A DNA stretch of 28,698 nt from a virus. Each line of letters opens with the position of its first letter. The first letter of the stretch is position 1. A model generated the notes under the pieces. The model was not told the DNA's origin, searched no databases, and saw only the letters and a list, made by a program, of their open reading frames with translations. Shown piece after piece: positions 14,504 through 19,954 of this stretch. Where the stretch lies: IMG/VR virus record IMGVR_UViG_3300020472_000125, positions 1-28,698 of that record. One strand, 5' to 3'. The translations under genes and the position numbers were made by a program.

Positions 14504-14538
14504 TTTACAAAGGTGGGTTATACTTGTAGAGTTAAATT
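14504..14538 (+). promoter_or_regulatory. MEL-module leaderless promoter (copy 4)
   Basis: TTTACA (14504-14509), 17 bp spacer starting AAGGTGG, TAGAGT (14527-14532), 6 bp, ATGGAGTT at 14539. The TGGGG block usually seen before the -35 box is absent here. Confidence 0.8.
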
Positions 14539-14760
14539 ATGGAGTTCAAACCAAGAAAGGACAACATGAGTTGTACTAAAGAAATAATAGAAGCACGCCA
14601 CCTAAAAAGTGGCGACTGCTTTACACACGATGGAGAAGTATTTTGGTTCATCAGCGCTCAAGGACATAATGATGTTTGGGTTGAAGATTACGAAGGGGAC
14701 AGAGTTTTTTTGTTTCTACCAAATACTGAAAAAGTTGAAGTAGAAAGAATCCAACGGTGA
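14539..14760 (+). CDS. MEL-leader small beta protein (unknown function)
   Basis: 73 residues starting MEFKPRKDNM; the second ATG at residue 10 (MSCTKEIIEA) follows AAGAAAGGACAAC. The body RHLKSGDCFTHDGEVFWFISAQGHNDVWVEDYEGDRVFLFLPNTEKVEVERI is strand after strand, with a Lys-Ser-Gly-Asp start like a small beta-barrel. It resembles in outline genes 4220, 4483 and 14757. The function is unknown. The stop overlaps the next GTG start by 4 bp. Confidence 0.7.
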   Translation: MEFKPRKDNMSCTKEIIEARHLKSGDCFTHDGEVFWFISAQGHNDVWVEDYEGDRVFLFLPNTEKVEVERIQR

Positions 14761-15002
14761 CATGGTTAAAATACTCGCTAATTGAAGAAGGCGACAGAAT
14801 CGAACTAATATACACAGCGGATTCTTACACAAACTTAAAATCTGGAGACAAGGGAACTGTTAAACGTGTTCAGTATTACGGATATGAAACCAGCAATTAC
14901 CCGGTAACTCAGATTGAATGTCTTTATATTAATTGGGACAGCGGATCAACATTGTCGCTAATTCCAGAAGCAGGAGACAAATGGAAGGCTATCTATGACT
15001 GA
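14757..15002 (+). CDS. DUF4314-like small protein
   Basis: The 81 residues start at GTG 14757, overlapping the preceding TGA (GTGA). The text IEEGDRIELIYTADSYTNLKSGDKGTVKRVQYYG...IECLYINWDSGSTLSLIPEAGDKWKAI matches the pattern of DUF4314: 'GDRIELI-M-D-Y--L--G--GTV' followed by 'V-WDNG--L-L-P--D'. The family is a small SH3-like beta-barrel found in phages and plasmids; no activity is known. Match by memory, not by search. Confidence 0.72.
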   Translation: MTWLKYSLIEEGDRIELIYTADSYTNLKSGDKGTVKRVQYYGYETSNYPVTQIECLYINWDSGSTLSLIPEAGDKWKAIYD

Positions 15003-15330
15003 ACAGACAGAAACAGCTACCGGGCCCATTGAAAAAATGGTCAAATATGCTAAATGGTGGGAAGCTGAACAGCAAATTTTTGTTACACCTGAAACTCAAA
15101 TCATTCGAGACAAAGCAATTCAAACTGCTTATATAAACCTTGAAATGCGATATCAAACCTACGCACGAGATTCTTGGGTTGCTGTAGTTTTGAAAGCAGT
15201 TAGTCAAACTAAGAGCTGTGACTGTGAAACTTGCCAACTTTGGTATATCAGAGAAAACCACATCATAGAAGAAATCCACAAACAACTGTGGATATATCAC
15301 AACAATGAAAATGAAAGGGAAAGATGCTAA
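14995..15330 (+). CDS. Hypothetical 111-residue helical protein
   Basis: Not recognised. It starts MTEQTETATGPIEKMVKYAKWWEAEQQIFVTPETQ inside the end of gene 14757 (8 bp overlap). The middle is helical (ETQIIRDKAIQTAYINLEMRYQTYARDSWVAVVLKAV). Near residue 80 is CDCETCQLWYI, where three cysteines may bind metal. It ends in a charged tail (HNNENERERC). It belongs to the small-gene operon from the promoter at 14504. Confidence 0.6.
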   Translation: MTEQTETATGPIEKMVKYAKWWEAEQQIFVTPETQIIRDKAIQTAYINLEMRYQTYARDSWVAVVLKAVSQTKSCDCETCQLWYIRENHIIEEIHKQLWIYHNNENERERC

Positions 15331-15464
15331 CTAAATTTTTAATAGATATATTTTTTACTGGTTGCATCATCGGAATGCCGTTGGCAGTCTGGTGTGTTTG
15401 GAAATTTGGACCAGTTGAAGTAATGAGATACTTAGGATTGCATTCGGAGGAAGATGATGGCTAA
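15324..15464 (+). CDS. Small membrane protein, 46 residues
   Basis: ATG 15324 overlaps the preceding TAA and has GGGAAAG upstream. The product is MLTKFLIDIFFTGCIIGMPL, then AVWCVWKFG and a charged tail PVEVMRYLGLHSEEDDG. Residues 4-27 form one transmembrane helix, with the acidic tail probably in the cytoplasm. Position inside an operon, correct spacing and the overlap with gene 15457 support it. The function is unknown. Confidence 0.6.
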   Translation: MLTKFLIDIFFTGCIIGMPLAVWCVWKFGPVEVMRYLGLHSEEDDG

Positions 15465-15612
15465 CCGGGAGTGTCCAGCGCACGAAACCAGAGATTGCGA
15501 AAAATGGATCACCATAGGGCAATATGAAGAATACGGTATGTGTGAACCTTGCGAACGCCATCAATGGCTGGAAGAACGCAAAGACATGGAATGGACCTAC
15601 AACCATAGTTAA
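15457..15612 (+). CDS. Small Cys-rich protein, 51 residues
   Basis: ATG 15457 overlaps the end of gene 15324, with GGAGGAAG upstream. The product MANRECPAHETRDCEKWITI continues YEEYGMCEPCERHQWLEERK. Cys6, His9, Cys14 and the pair CEPC (residues 29-32) look like a zinc ribbon. Trp and Glu-rich helices follow. Such short Cys4 proteins are common in phage early operons. No function is assigned. Confidence 0.6.
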   Translation: MANRECPAHETRDCEKWITIGQYEEYGMCEPCERHQWLEERKDMEWTYNHS

Positions 15613-15623
15613 AGGAGATAATT

Positions 15624-15914
15624 ATGAATGACAAACCAATAAATAGAGAAAAGCAAAAGCAGGCGCACCAGCTCTGTACAAACCTTGCACCCTATTCGTG
15701 GAATGAATTTGCTAAATCGCTAGTTGAATTTTTCAACGAACGAGGGTTTTTAACTGATAAGCAAATGGATGCCGGGGAAAGAATGTTGCGAAAAGCAAAA
15801 GAAAACAAATGGAGTGAAGGCAATCCACCATTAGCAGTCATTCCCATTGTTGGTCAGGATTTAGAAGAAACAACTTCTGAACCCATATCAATCGAAGTTG
15901 AAGATCCTTTTTAG
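15624..15914 (+). CDS. Hypothetical phage protein, 96 residues
   Basis: It starts MNDKPINREKQKQAHQLCTN and contains WNEFAKSLVEFFNERGFLTDKQMDAGERMLRKAKENK, a helical block ('W--F--SL--F---G-LTDKQ---A-RM') common in phage proteins near recombination or DNA-binding genes. The acidic C-terminus (EETTSEPISIEVEDPF) is similar in style to single-strand-binding partners. AAAGGAGATAATT precedes the ATG. It is the last gene of the operon and converges on whiB with a 4 bp overlap of the ends. Confidence 0.62.
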   Translation: MNDKPINREKQKQAHQLCTNLAPYSWNEFAKSLVEFFNERGFLTDKQMDAGERMLRKAKENKWSEGNPPLAVIPIVGQDLEETTSEPISIEVEDPF

Positions 15915-16150
15915 ACCTTCCCGGAAGGACAGGAACTTAGTAACTTCATTCGTTCATGTTCACGCAAGCCGCCCCAAATACCAAATTCGATCCTGTTTGT
16001 TAATGAATACTCTAAACATTCATTTCTAACATTACATTTTCTGCAAATCTGCATCGGCTTAGAAAGCGTCGCATGGCTTCGATTCATCGGAAACCAAATA
16101 GATGTATCTGATCCCCGGCAGGCGGCATTGCTGAACCAATTTTGATCTAT
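15911..16150 (-). CDS. whiB: WhiB-family Fe-S transcription regulator with no canonical start
   Basis: WhiB proteins carry a [4Fe-4S] cluster and bind sigma factor; they are confined to actinobacteria and their phages. The minus-strand frame reads IDQNWFSNAACRGSDTSIWFP, then MQICRKCNVRNECLEYSL and FGIWGGLREHERMKLL. The four cluster cysteines (AACRG, CRKC, ECL) and the GIWGG turn are all present. No ATG, GTG, TTG or CTG exists in frame between an upstream TAA and the first Cys. The coordinate given is ATA 16150, which overlaps the preceding TAG (ATAG). Alternatively a -1 shift at the heptamer 16159-16153 fuses it to gene 16147. The first ATG would remove the first Cys. Confidence 0.8.
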   Translation of the reverse strand: MDQNWFSNAACRGSDTSIWFPMNRSHATLSKPMQICRKCNVRNECLEYSLTNRIEFGIWGGLREHERMKLLSSCPSGKV

Positions 16151-16470
16151 TTCTTTTTTGCTTTTGGGGCTGGCTTCTTTGCTGGCGCTTTTTTCGCTGC
16201 TGGTTTTTTCGCTGCTGGTTTTTTCGCAGGTGCTTTTTTCTTAGCTGCTGGTTTGGCGGCAAGCTTTTCCCACGTTGCTTCATCGACGTAACCCAAAATA
16301 TCTAATCCGTTGTCGCTCTGAAAACGTGCAACGGCACGGTCAGTACCGATAGCGTATCGGCCATCGATAAAAATAGAAGCGCCATGTTCGTTTAACAGTG
16401 CTTGCAAATGCCGTACTGCGTGGGTGTTTGAATTGTTAGTTATTGAAAGAGGTGGTTTTCCTATATCCAT
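16147..16470 (-). CDS. Peptidoglycan-binding-domain protein with Lys/Ala/Pro-rich tail
   Basis: The 107 residues start with a PG_binding_1-like domain: HAVRHLQALLNEHGASIFIDGRYAIGTDRAVARFQSDNGLDILGYVDEATWEKL (about residues 17-70), a three-helix module that binds cell-wall glycan peptides. The last 35 residues are almost only Lys, Ala and Pro in repeats such as AKKPAAKKPAAKKAPAKK, like histone H1 tails. There is no signal peptide and no catalytic domain. It follows the holin gene, so it probably helps lysis, perhaps by targeting the wall or polyanions. The reading frame ends AAA-AAG-AAA-TAG, where the slippery heptamer lies. Confidence 0.75.
   Translation of the reverse strand: MDIGKPPLSITNNSNTHAVRHLQALLNEHGASIFIDGRYAIGTDRAVARFQSDNGLDILGYVDEATWEKLAAKPAAKKKAPAKKPAAKKPAAKKAPAKKPAPKAKKK
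16153..16159 (-). other. Candidate -1 ribosomal frameshift heptamer A-AAA-AAG
   Basis: Minus-strand bases 16159-16153 read A AAA AAG in the frame of gene 16147, two codons before its TAG. Slipping back one base continues GAA ATA GAT CAA AAT TGG straight into the WhiB frame. A AAA AAG is the classic bacterial -1 slip site. No strong downstream stem was found by eye. Confidence 0.45.
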
Positions 16471-16478
16471 TTAATATC

Positions 16479-16754
16479 CTATTCGTAGAGTTGTTCGTCT
16501 GCATCTTCTGGGAGGTCTGGAAGTTGCTTTACGATTGATGCAGTAGCGTCGCCGATTGGTGCCATCGTACAAAACGCTCCTTTTAAGACACTTATAGCTG
16601 CCGGGAGTCCTCCGATAGCTGCCATTTTTAGTGTGCTAATTCCACCCATATCTACTCCCATTCCTGAAGCTGTCAGAAGCCCAAGAAAAGATTGAACGTA
16701 AGTGAAGATTGCTCGTTCTAAAATGTCTTTAATTTGATCTAAGTTAAGTCTCAT
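16479..16754 (-). CDS. Holin (r1t-like)
   Basis: The 91 residues start MRLNLDQIKDILERAIFTYVQSFLGLLTASGMGVDMGGISTLKMAAIGGLPAAISVLKGAF. One hydrophobic helix (about 15-30) and a second (about 44-60) are joined by a short Gly-rich loop. The 'ERA--TF-Q-F---L' opening and 'A---G-PAA-SVLK' second helix match r1t-type holins of actinophages. Holins form the membrane holes that release or activate endolysin. It lies between the endolysin and the peptidoglycan-binding gene, in one minus-strand operon. Confidence 0.8.
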   Translation of the reverse strand: MRLNLDQIKDILERAIFTYVQSFLGLLTASGMGVDMGGISTLKMAAIGGLPAAISVLKGAFCTMAPIGDATASIVKQLPDLPEDADEQLYE

Positions 16755-16763
16755 ATTTGTCTC

Positions 16764-17516
16764 CTATTTGAGTAGCATAGCCCAAGTGTTGCGACCTACT
16801 ACGCCGTCGATTACTAAACCGTTAGCACGCTGATAGGCTCTAACCGCTTTTTCGGTCTTTCTTCCCCAAATGCCATCTGGAAAACCGCACTTGTACCCTT
16901 TAGCAGCTAGACGTTCCTGAACAACTTTAACTGCTGAGTTGCGGCTACCTTTTCTTAACGGCCTCCGGGAGACTTGTTCTCCTAGTTGCGCTAAAGCTGC
17001 TGCTACTCCTTTAAGGTTTACTTTGGCTTTTTTAACGGTTTTGGATTCAGATTTCTCACCTTTCATTGCCGGGGCTTGAAAAATGCCTTTACTGTTTCGC
17101 CATTGATAATGCCATGCTTCATATTGTGGACTGAAAACGGTTTGGCAAACACCGTATTCTTTTGCTATCGGAACGAACTTCGCCCACGTTAAACCACCAG
17201 ACAAGCGTATATCTACGGCGTGCCCGTAGTTGTCGAACGGTTGCTGCATGTGCCACGAGCCTTGAAACAAGCCCCCTCCAAATTTGCGGTGAGGGTTAGC
17301 TGCAAGATTAAAATGCGAATAGCCTGCTTTTCCTTTGAGTTTGTTCTGGTAGCCGTCCCAAAAATACTTCTGGTCAGCAAAACTTCTTACCCCTGAGACG
17401 ATACGTGCTCGAGATGCGATCTCTGGTTCAGTATTTAACAATGCTTCTAAACGAGCCTTAAAGGTCGGATGTAAAAGATCTACACGGACATGCTTACTAG
17501 TCGTTGGCAAAACCAT
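16764..17516 (-). CDS. Endolysin: M15 D,L-peptidase plus peptidoglycan-binding domain
   Basis: The 250 residues have two parts. Residues ~1-150 are a VanY/M15-like zinc peptidase: VSGVRSFADQKYFWDGY, SWHMQQPFDNYGHAVDIRL and EAWHYQWRN, giving His, Asp and His as zinc ligands. Residues ~185-250 form a PG_binding_1 repeat: LRKGSRNSAVKVVQERLAAKG...FPDGIWGRKTEKAVRAYQRANGL. A Lys-rich linker (KSESKTVKKAKVNLK) joins them. It should cut peptide stems of host peptidoglycan. There is no signal peptide, so it needs the holin. ATG 17516 lies 6 bp after TAATGT, a likely leaderless start. Confidence 0.9.
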   Translation of the reverse strand: MVLPTTSKHVRVDLLHPTFKARLEALLNTEPEIASRARIVSGVRSFADQKYFWDGYQNKLKGKAGYSHFNLAANPHRKFGGGLFQGSWHMQQPFDNYGHAVDIRLSGGLTWAKFVPIAKEYGVCQTVFSPQYEAWHYQWRNSKGIFQAPAMKGEKSESKTVKKAKVNLKGVAAALAQLGEQVSRRPLRKGSRNSAVKVVQERLAAKGYKCGFPDGIWGRKTEKAVRAYQRANGLVIDGVVGRNTWAMLLK

Positions 17517-17551
17517 ACTTACACATTAGCCGAAATTCTTTCAATAATCAG
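17517..17551 (-). promoter_or_regulatory. Leaderless-type promoter of the endolysin operon
   Basis: Minus strand: CTGATT (17551-17546, weak -35), 17 bp spacer, TAATGT (17528-17523), 6 bp, ATG 17516. The -10 and start geometry match the other promoters; the -35 match is poor. Confidence 0.5.
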
Positions 17552-17560
17552 CTATTAGAC

Positions 17561-17605
17561 AAAAAGCGAAGGCGGAGGGAAACCAAGATGAAACCCTCCG
17601 CCTTC
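17561..17605 (-). terminator. Strong hairpin terminator of the 17658-18771 operon
   Basis: On the minus strand GAAGGCGGAGGG pairs with CCCTCCGCCTTC (12 bp) around a 14-base loop, followed by GCTTTTTG. It ends the transcript that comes from the promoter near 18772 and insulates the endolysin promoter. Confidence 0.88.
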
Positions 17606-17622
17606 TTCAGATAGCCAGAATT

Positions 17623-17700
17623 ATGGAGTTATGGCTATTTGTCCTTGTTATTATTGGTCATTGTATCCTAATGCTAGGTCTAACAGAAGTTGTCTCATAG
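17623..17700 (+). CDS. Possible 25-residue membrane micropeptide
   Basis: ATGGAGTT at 17623 opens a frame of 25 codons: MELWLFVLVIIGHCILMLG then LTEVVS and TAG at 17698. It would be one hydrophobic helix with a short tail. The eight-base start equals that of the MEL modules, but no good TAnnnT -10 box lies 6-7 bp upstream and there is no Shine-Dalgarno. It overlaps the 3' end of the minus-strand gene 17658. This may be chance. Confidence 0.25.
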   Translation: MELWLFVLVIIGHCILMLGLTEVVS

Positions 17701-18131
17701 TATTCATCAGGGTCTATACCGTATTTTTCTTCTAACGGTGTTGTTTTCCAATATGAAATGTAAGCGCATTCTTCTATAACCCTTCTGACTGCTGATGCTT
17801 CTCTCTCCAGCACTTCCCCGGTTTCTTTATCAATAAGCCTACTATCTAAAGCCCTTGCTATGAGAACATTCCACATTTCATCGTTGTCCCATTTTTTGTT
17901 TTTGTTATTCGACCTAGTAACAATGCCGAAACCTTTAATGCGCATTTGATACCGGGGCATTAGTTCATGTGTTCTTTGAACTACATCCCTCTCCCATTCT
18001 CGCAGCTCTTTAATTCGTGCTTTGCAATCTTGCAATTCTGCTAATGTTTTTAACAGATTCTTATATTGTTCAGGCTCAGCTGCTTTATACGTTTCCGTAT
18101 GCCTACAGTTTTCGCCTATGCCTTCATCCAT
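17658..18131 (-). CDS. Hypothetical protein with coiled coil (157 residues)
   Basis: No function is recognised. Residues ~20-55 (YKNLLKTLAELQDCKARIKELREWERDVVQRTHELM) form a likely coiled coil. A central block follows: MRIKGFGIVTRSNNKNKKWDNDEMWNVLIARALDSR, then GIDPDEYYETTSVRPSIRIQ. 'GFG-VTRS--KN-KWDNDE' with 'GID-DEY-----R--VRI' recalls proteins found in actinophage recombination regions. It is the third gene of the cassette from the promoter at 18772. Its start is 12 bp after the preceding stop with AGGAGGT upstream. Confidence 0.65.
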   Translation of the reverse strand: MDEGIGENCRHTETYKAAEPEQYKNLLKTLAELQDCKARIKELREWERDVVQRTHELMPRYQMRIKGFGIVTRSNNKNKKWDNDEMWNVLIARALDSRLIDKETGEVLEREASAVRRVIEECAYISYWKTTPLEEKYGIDPDEYYETTSVRPSIRIQ

Positions 18132-18143
18132 TAGTAATACCTC

Positions 18144-18542
18144 CTATTGTTTATAGTTTGATGGCAAGTCAGTTATTATCATGCGCTTTTGCCTTGCATA
18201 ATTTACATAAGCCGACAATTTTTCAGTAGATCTAAAATGAAGATCTCGTTCAAGTCTGTCCCCAAAATCTTTACTTAGACTTTGTAGGTCTACATAGCCT
18301 AATTCCGGGAAGCCTTGACCTAAATCGCAAAGCCCAAAGGCTATACCTTGTTCATCTATTTCAGTCAGTAGCCATGTGGCATTACCGCCAACGGTAATCA
18401 GCAACTTAACTACTGGCTTAAAATCAATTGAGCCCGGTTCTGGTTCAGATGACATGTTGAGTTTGTGGTTTCTTTCCATCTGTTCATATAGCGAACGTGG
18501 TATCAACTTTTCCAACTCGACACTACTACCGTCATGTGACAT
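18144..18542 (-). CDS. DUF2958-like protein
   Basis: The 132 residues contain LIPRSLYEQM, FKPVVKLLITVGGNATWLLTEIDEQGIAFGLCDLGQGFPELGYVDLQSLSKDFGDRLERDLHF. This is the DUF2958 pattern: 'P-vKLF-p---aTWL-tE-d-----FGLCDLG-G-PELGyv-L-El-------iERD--F'. The family is widespread in plasmids and phages, often near single-strand DNA and conjugation genes, but its function is unknown. It is the middle gene of the 18771 cassette. An AAAGGGGATT leader precedes the ATG. Confidence 0.75.
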   Translation of the reverse strand: MSHDGSSVELEKLIPRSLYEQMERNHKLNMSSEPEPGSIDFKPVVKLLITVGGNATWLLTEIDEQGIAFGLCDLGQGFPELGYVDLQSLSKDFGDRLERDLHFRSTEKLSAYVNYARQKRMIITDLPSNYKQ

Positions 18543-18564
18543 TTTTAATCCCCTTTCTTAGTAA

Positions 18565-18771
18565 TCAGTCATTCGACCAATTAGCGCCATCGCAAAATGG
18601 GCAAGTTGGGTATCTGTCAGCAATTTTTGTGCCTATCAAAGCACGACAGTCCAAACATTTAATAAACGTTCGTTTTTTTCGCCATTGCTTTTTTTCTTTG
18701 GGCTGCGTAAAATCAAAACCCTTATCATCTAATGCAGTCATAGATTGTCCTTTCTTGGTTATTAACTCCAT
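18565..18771 (-). CDS. MEL-leader zinc-ribbon protein
   Basis: 68 residues. The leader MELITKKGQSM starts 6 bp after a TATGAT -10 box; the second ATG at residue 11 (MTALDDKGFDF) follows AAGAAAGGACAAT. The body is very basic (KEKKQWRKKRTFIK) and then has CLDCRALIGTKIADRYPTCPFC. Two Cys-x2-Cys pairs 19 residues apart form a classic zinc ribbon. It could bind nucleic acid. It is the first gene of the minus half of the 18.8 kb divergent cassette. Confidence 0.72.
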   Translation of the reverse strand: MELITKKGQSMTALDDKGFDFTQPKEKKQWRKKRTFIKCLDCRALIGTKIADRYPTCPFCDGANWSND

Positions 18772-18806
18772 CTAGCAATCATACGGCAATTAATAGAAGA
18801 TATAAA
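18772..18806 (-). promoter_or_regulatory. MEL-module leaderless promoter (copy 5)
   Basis: Minus strand: TTTATA (18806-18801), 17 bp spacer, TATGAT (18783-18778), 6 bp, ATGGAGTT at 18771. It is the most diverged -35 box of the set and has the best -10 box. Confidence 0.78.
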
Positions 18807-18834
18807 GCTGAAACAAACATTTTGTTAAATGGGC

Positions 18835-18869
18835 TTTACATACCGGGCCCCATACCGTATCTTGTCTCT
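18835..18869 (+). promoter_or_regulatory. MEL-module leaderless promoter (copy 6)
   Basis: TTTACA (18835-18840), 17 bp spacer starting TACCGGG, TATCTT (18858-18863), 6 bp, ATGGAGTT at 18870. It is divergent from the copy at 18772-18806. Confidence 0.82.
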
Positions 18870-19106
18870 ATGGAGTTAAACCAAACCAAGAAAGGAAACC
18901 AAATGTTAATCAATTGGCGTAAACAAGGCCTAAAAATTGGGCAAAGGGTGGGGAGTACAGATGAGTTTCAAAAAATCTGCATCAACCTTCAGTCAGCTTA
19001 CGGAGTTATCTTAGACGGAGCGAGTGATTACAGAAGCCAAGAAGGCACCGCATGTAATGCCTTCTGGTCTGGATTTCACGAAGGGCGCAACCTTACACAC
19101 CTTTAA
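18870..19106 (+). CDS. MEL-leader small protein (unknown function)
   Basis: 78 residues from the leaderless ATG 18870 (MELNQTKKGNQM). The second ATG (18903, MLINWRKQGLKIGQRVG) follows AAGAAAGGAAACC. The body is not recognised; it has FQKICINLQSAYGVILDGASDYRSQEGTACNAFWSGFHEGRN. An ATG at 18822 lies upstream of the promoter and is rejected. The gene stands alone between its promoter and a hairpin terminator, typical of a moron. Confidence 0.7.
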   Translation: MELNQTKKGNQMLINWRKQGLKIGQRVGSTDEFQKICINLQSAYGVILDGASDYRSQEGTACNAFWSGFHEGRNLTHL

Positions 19107-19114
19107 CCAAAAAC

Positions 19115-19152
19115 AAATATCCCTCATCCCGGGAGGATGAGGGATATTTTTT
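19115..19152. terminator. Bidirectional hairpin terminator with CCGGGA loop region
   Basis: AAATATCCCTCATCC pairs with GGATGAGGGATATTT around CGGGA, followed by T-runs on both strands. It ends the plus-strand gene 18870 and the minus-strand operon finishing at 19155. Confidence 0.9.
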
Positions 19153-19154
19153 TG

Positions 19155-19520
19155 TTACCGTTTCCCTCCGTCATAAGGGGTAGCGTGTCCTAACGACACC
19201 ATTTCTTCATTCAGGCAAGCACCATCAGCGTTTAACACATTGCCGAGTATCCGCCCAAATTTGCCCTTCTTGTCGAGTTGGGTCTGAATAATAATTGTTT
19301 CGCAGCCGTTTAACCAATCTTCGACAAATCGTTTTGATTCTAAACCCTTCTGCTTTTCAACTAAATCTTTGGTTCTCGACTCAGGAGCGTTAATGCCAAC
19401 GAATCGGATGCGTGCTTGCATTCGTAAATCAAAACCAAGATCTAGTACTACATCTATGGTGTCCCCATCAACTACTCTGTCGAGCGATGCCCGGTAGTGA
19501 TATAAATTTCCTTTACTCAT
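19155..19520 (-). CDS. Staphylococcal-nuclease-like (SNase) protein
   Basis: The 121 residues read YHYRASLDRVVDGDTIDVVLDLGFDLRMQARIRFVGINAPESR...FVEDWLNGCE...KKGKFGRILGNVL...LNEEMVSLGHATPYDGGKR. VVDGDT carries the calcium-binding Asp, IRFVGINAPE the first catalytic Arg and the Glu, and GKFGRILG the second Arg. In the motif GIDAPE the Asp is Asn here, a change I have seen in phage members. The enzyme hydrolyses DNA or RNA. There is no signal peptide. It starts inside the end of the holin gene (8 bp overlap), so it is expressed late and may degrade host nucleic acid during lysis. Confidence 0.87.
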   Translation of the reverse strand: MSKGNLYHYRASLDRVVDGDTIDVVLDLGFDLRMQARIRFVGINAPESRTKDLVEKQKGLESKRFVEDWLNGCETIIIQTQLDKKGKFGRILGNVLNADGACLNEEMVSLGHATPYDGGKR

Positions 19521-19782
19521 AATTCTCCTTTGAAGAAGGCGCAGAATTCATTGAGAAAGCTGCGTCTAATTCCTCTAGTGTTATTTTCCCATCGTCTGCA
19601 TAAGCTGCTGCTAGTTTACTCACAACATTAGCTACTGCGGTAAACCCGGCAAGCAAACAAGCCTTAAAAGGTTCAATGCCTCCGATAATGCTCGCACCTC
19701 CTACTACCGCCATGCTTTGATATACAAAGGTGGCGAGGATTCTCATACAGACGCTTCTAATTGTAGCCACTGTATTATTCAT
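19513..19782 (-). CDS. Second holin-like membrane protein
   Basis: The start is ATG 19782 ([29 protein letters not shown]), giving 89 residues. This ATG overlaps the end of gene 19775 as CATGAA. The sequence has a hydrophobic helix (ILATFVYQSMAVVGGASIIGG), a second (FKACLLAGFTAVANVVSKLAAAYA) and an acidic turn DDGKITLEELDAAF, a pattern seen in actinophage holins and like a half EF-hand. A longer form from 19815 is possible but begins inside gene 19775. With gene 16479 the phage would have two holins or a holin/antiholin pair. Confidence 0.72.
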   Translation of the reverse strand: MNNTVATIRSVCMRILATFVYQSMAVVGGASIIGGIEPFKACLLAGFTAVANVVSKLAAAYADDGKITLEELDAAFSMNSAPSSKENYE

Positions 19783-19954
19783 GCCGCTCTTGCCAATCTT
19801 CAATCGCCACCCCAAGCAAGTGAGACGCTAAGGCGACAATAGATATGTATATTCCTTTTTTTAATGTGCTACCGCTCAAAGTGATAAGAACTAATAAAGT
19901 TCCTCCAATCGTGAGCGATAGAAACAGTATTTCTTTGCTTAATCTTTTAATCAT
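19775..19954 (-). CDS. Small two-helix membrane protein (lysis accessory candidate)
   Basis: The 59 residues [20 protein letters not shown] continue [14 protein letters not shown] and [25 protein letters not shown]. Two hydrophobic helices (about 10-27 and 35-51) with a Lys-rich turn make a hairpin membrane protein. The ATG overlaps the stop of the large secreted-protein gene by 8 bp, and its own stop overlaps the second holin start. Position suggests an antiholin or holin partner; the function is inferred. Confidence 0.68.
   Translation of the reverse strand: MIKRLSKEILFLSLTIGGTLLVLITLSGSTLKKGIYISIVALASHLLGVAIEDWQERHE

Noticed and set aside
16059-16283. Basic Arg/Gln-rich 74-codon frame between whiB and the peptidoglycan-binding gene
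   Set aside because: It is a shifted reading of the Lys/Ala/Pro repeat and ends in no recognisable domain; the other two frames have real domains.
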